Positions 62,108 to 64,000 of a stretch of 64,000 bases of DNA are shown here, piece after piece. The stretch comes from Agrobacterium tumefaciens. GTDB taxonomy: Bacteria; Pseudomonadota; Alphaproteobacteria; Rhizobiales; Rhizobiaceae. Below the pieces are notes generated by a model that saw only the letters and a list, made by a program, of their open reading frames with translations, had not been told where the DNA came from and did not search any database. The stretch lies in assembly GCA_025559845.1 (NCBI GenBank), contig CP048470.1, positions 224,001-288,000 of the forward strand, read 5' to 3'. Both the position numbers and the translations under genes were made by a program. How positions within the stretch are numbered: position 1 is the first letter of the stretch; every line of letters begins with the position of its first letter.

Positions 62108-63001
62108 ATGCGGCTTGCAGTGACCGGAAAGAATGGTCAGGTGGTGAGCGCCCTTCTCGCGCGCGCAAACATCGATCTACAAATCATAGCGCTCGGTCGA
62201 CCGGAGCTTGACCTCTTGCATCCCGAAACGGTGTTGCGCGCACTGCACGACGCGAAACCGGACGCCGTCGTATCGGCGGCGGCATATACAGCCGTCGACA
62301 AGGCCGAGAGCGAACCCGATGCCGCGTACGCAATCAACAGGTACGGCGCAAAGGCAGTTGCAGAAGCTGCGAAAAGTTTAGGTCTTCCGGTCATTCACCT
62401 TTCGACGGATTACGTATTCGATGGGGCGAAGGATGGAGCTTATCAGGAAAATGATCCGACCGGGCCGACCTCCGTCTACGGCCGCTCAAAGCTTGACGGT
62501 GAAACAGCGATTAACGAAAGTAACGCAAATCACGCCATCTTACGCACTGCTTGGGTATATTCCCAGTACGGCAATAACTTCGTCAAAACGATGCTTCGCC
62601 TCGCAGAGACTAAAGACGAGATTAATGTTGTGGCGGACCAATTCGGTTGCCCGACGTCTGCCAATGATATCGCACAAGCAATCATCGTAATCGCGAAAAG
62701 GCTCGTTGAAGACCCATCTCCAGACTTGCGCGGCGTTTTCCACCTTTCTGGATCTGGTGAAACGACCTGGGCAGGTTTTGCAAAACAGATCTTCGCATTC
62801 TCCATGGCGGAAGGCGGAAAGCCGATGACCGTCAACGCGATCAAAACAGCACAGTACCCTACACCAGCTAAACGGCCAGCCAATTCACGGCTCGACTGTA
62901 GCAAGTTGGAAAAAACGTACGGAATAAAGCTGCCAGATTGGCAATCATCGACGCGGGCGGTTGTCACCGCTATTGCGCAAAGCAGAAAGGAAACGCCATG
63001 A
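62108..63001 (+). CDS. rfbD: dTDP-4-dehydrorhamnose reductase
   Basis: A 297-residue RmlD-type SDR enzyme, the NAD(P)H-dependent last step to dTDP-L-rhamnose. The N-terminal VTGKNGQV nucleotide motif, STDYVFDG, the catalytic YGRSKLDGE and LRTAWVYS are all present. It follows rfbB by four bases. Its stop codon overlaps the rfbA start by four bases. Confidence 0.95.
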   Translation: MRLAVTGKNGQVVSALLARANIDLQIIALGRPELDLLHPETVLRALHDAKPDAVVSAAAYTAVDKAESEPDAAYAINRYGAKAVAEAAKSLGLPVIHLSTDYVFDGAKDGAYQENDPTGPTSVYGRSKLDGETAINESNANHAILRTAWVYSQYGNNFVKTMLRLAETKDEINVVADQFGCPTSANDIAQAIIVIAKRLVEDPSPDLRGVFHLSGSGETTWAGFAKQIFAFSMAEGGKPMTVNAIKTAQYPTPAKRPANSRLDCSKLEKTYGIKLPDWQSSTRAVVTAIAQSRKETP

Positions 63002-63864
63002 AGGGTATTATTCTTGCAGGCGGCAGCGGTACTCGTTTGCACCCGATGACACTGGCGGTATCGAAGCAGATTTTGCCTGTTTACGACAAGCCGATGATCT
63101 ATTACCCGCTTACAACATTGATGTTGGCCGGCATTCGCGAGATCCTCATTATCTCGACACCCCACGACATGCCGCTGTTTCAAAACCTACTGAAGGACGG
63201 ATCCCAATGGGGTTTGTCAATCGAATACGCCGTGCAACCGAGCCCGGACGGTCTCGCACAAGCGTATATGATCGGTGCTGACTTTATCAACGGCTCACCC
63301 TCTTGCCTGATCCTGGGGGACAACATCTATTATGGACACGGATTGCCGGAACTGCTTGAAGCCGGTACGAACGTGGTGGATGGCGCAACAGTGTTCGCGT
63401 ATCATGTGAATGACCCAGAACGCTATGGTGTTGTCGAATTCGATAACGAGATGCGCGCACTTTCCATTGAAGAAAAGCCAGCCAAACCGAAATCGAACTG
63501 GGCAGTGACGGGTTTGTATTTTTACGATCCCGACGTCGTGAACATCGTCGCCGACCTTAAACCGTCCGCGCGCGGTGAATATGAGATCACAGACGTCAAT
63601 AGAGTTTATCTCGAGCGTGAAAAGCTGAGAGTATCAATCATGGGACGCGGCTATGCGTGGTTGGACACCGGCACTCCGGATAGCCTCCTTGAGGCTGGAG
63701 AGTTTGTGCGTACTCTCGAAAAACGTCAAGGCTTCAAAATCGCGTGCCCTGAGGAAATCGCTCTTAATAGGGGATTTATTACGAGAGATCATTTCGGTCG
63801 AATTGCTGAAAATGCCGGAAAGAGTGACTACGCACAATATTTAAGAAAGCTAATCGAACTTTGA
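62998..63864 (+). CDS. rfbA: Glucose-1-phosphate thymidylyltransferase
   Basis: A 288-residue RmlA-type nucleotidyltransferase making dTDP-glucose from dTTP and glucose-1-phosphate. The nucleotide-binding [11 protein letters not shown], the KPMIYYPL block, LGDNIYYG and [19 protein letters not shown] are diagnostic. The start at ATG 62998 has AAAGGAA upstream and overlaps the rfbD stop codon (ATGA). It completes the four-gene rhamnose set. Confidence 0.95.
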   Translation: MKGIILAGGSGTRLHPMTLAVSKQILPVYDKPMIYYPLTTLMLAGIREILIISTPHDMPLFQNLLKDGSQWGLSIEYAVQPSPDGLAQAYMIGADFINGSPSCLILGDNIYYGHGLPELLEAGTNVVDGATVFAYHVNDPERYGVVEFDNEMRALSIEEKPAKPKSNWAVTGLYFYDPDVVNIVADLKPSARGEYEITDVNRVYLEREKLRVSIMGRGYAWLDTGTPDSLLEAGEFVRTLEKRQGFKIACPEEIALNRGFITRDHFGRIAENAGKSDYAQYLRKLIEL

Positions 63865-63949
63865 CCTACCACCAGCGTCAGAAATGCGTAAAAATAACAG
63901 TAATGTAGTGTCTCAATAGCGACAAAATAAAACCTCAAGGCACGTAGAT

Positions 63950-64000
63950 ATGAGAAGTATATCGGAGTTTAAATGGCGATATTGCCACTTTCTTCTGTCA
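63950..64000 (+). CDS. Possible start of a gene running off the window
   Basis: Two starts are open to the window edge: ATG 63950 (MRSISEFKWRY...), with AAGG about nine bases upstream, and ATG 63972 (MAILPLSSV...), with CGGAG six bases upstream. The sequence after rfbA is AT-rich and otherwise empty, so a new gene here is plausible. Its identity cannot be judged from so little. Confidence 0.3.
   Translation, partial: MRSISEFKWRYCHFLLS

Overview
The window reads as chromosome, chromid or megaplasmid sequence of a Rhizobiaceae alphaproteobacterium (Rhizobium/Agrobacterium/Sinorhizobium type). The basis is the recognisable families and gene orders: an agp-type alpha-galactoside locus, a choline-O-sulfate divergon (betC, choX, LysR), a DUF47-pit pair behind a Pho box, RirA-type iron boxes, and tight operons joined by 4-base ATGA/GTGA overlaps. 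No tRNA, rRNA, CRISPR array, transposase or integrase was seen.

Layout. 1-1784: end of an MFS transporter and a PAS-GGDEF cyclase. 1917-11993: alpha-galactoside uptake and hydrolysis (minus-strand operon GH4 - agpA - agpB - agpC - agpD - GH4, with a divergent AraC activator). 12081-12542: a small membrane protein. 12558-23870: an unusual catabolic cluster built around a ROK repressor. Leftward it has a long PIG-L/LmbE deacetylase and an EamA exporter; rightward a sugar-type ABC importer, an argininosuccinate-lyase-like enzyme and a PfkB kinase. 23883-27358: choline-O-sulfate use. 27405-34393: a Liv-type ABC importer with an aldehyde dehydrogenase and a divergent AraC regulator. 34424-41685: ferric-siderophore system A (ABC importer, TonB receptor, AraC sensor). 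42269-44546: a Nudix hydrolase and the phosphate gene pair. 44611-48876: metal-chelate importer B, without a receptor gene but ending in a flavin monooxygenase. 49110-51449: an MHYT-GGDEF-EAL protein. 52974-60275: ferric-siderophore system C (TonB receptor, divergent ABC importer, RpiR regulator). 60476-63864: rfbCBDA for dTDP-L-rhamnose.

Most of the window is nutrient scavenging: seven ABC uptake systems or components, each with its own regulator or catabolic enzyme, three of them for metal chelates within about 25 kb. The most interesting candidates for something undescribed are the PIG-L / ROK / ArgH-like / PfkB cluster, whose substrate I cannot name, and importer B with its NtaA-type monooxygenase, which may take in a metal-chelator complex and break down the chelator. 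A structured non-coding segment near 42143-42225 may be a small RNA.

All assignments come from reading translated sequence and motifs by eye; no database search was possible. Start codons were moved downstream from the longest open frame wherever a ribosome binding site and family length supported it.
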